Below, one piece after another: positions 10,893-10,915 of a DNA stretch of 10,915 nt (positions are counted from its first letter, which is position 1; each line of letters begins with the position of its first letter). This DNA comes from Chrysochromulina parva (Eukaryota > Haptophyta > Prymnesiales > Chrysochromulinaceae): contig PJAB01002021.1 in NCBI GenBank assembly GCA_002887195.1, positions 1 through 10,915 of the forward strand, written 5' to 3'. A program made the translations under genes and the position numbers. The notes under the pieces are model-generated. The model was not told the DNA's origin. It worked only from the letters and a program-made list of their open reading frames with translations, and ran no database searches.

Positions 10893-10915
10893 CTCTGTCG
10901 GAAGGCGCAGGTGTG

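Overview
This looks like nuclear DNA of a GC-rich unicellular eukaryote, most likely an alga; a haptophyte or related protist is my best guess, by inference only. The reasons are long reading frames with strong G/C third-position bias, eukaryote-type gene content (a dolichyl-phosphate glucosyltransferase and a very large IQ-motif protein), splice-like junctions at several gene edges, no Shine-Dalgarno or operon pattern, and repeat-rich intergenic DNA. A contig from a large algal DNA virus is a weaker alternative, raised by one gene with a giant-virus-type domain.

Layout. Bases 1-377 are non-coding, with a GC hairpin and a possible 3' splice site at their end. Bases 378-1196 (+) encode an ALG5-like glucosyltransferase without the usual N-terminal membrane anchor in the visible exon. 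Bases 1197-1507 hold nothing I recognise. Bases 1508-1711 (+) may encode a 67-residue protein or an exon, followed by a TATA-like box. Bases 1952-7666 (+) encode a 1904-residue protein: an IQ motif, an EF-hand-like segment, a long disordered middle, and a conserved-looking C-terminal region with a DxDxDG calcium-loop-like stretch. Bases 7667-8360 are intergenic, between convergent genes, and full of short direct repeats. Bases 8361-10793 (-) encode an 810-residue protein made of a domain like one conserved in nucleocytoplasmic large DNA viruses, two coiled coils, and a C-terminal threefold repeat predicted to form a beta-trefoil. A possible intron precedes its first ATG, so the gene may continue upstream beyond the window.

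The three main genes do not form an obvious pathway. ALG5 acts in N-glycan precursor synthesis at the ER. The large protein looks like a calcium/calmodulin-responsive scaffold. The minus-strand gene is the most unusual: a virus-type domain joined to a lectin-like repeat domain. Several in-frame tandem repeats, and one out-of-frame duplication in the large gene, indicate active repeat expansion in this locus.
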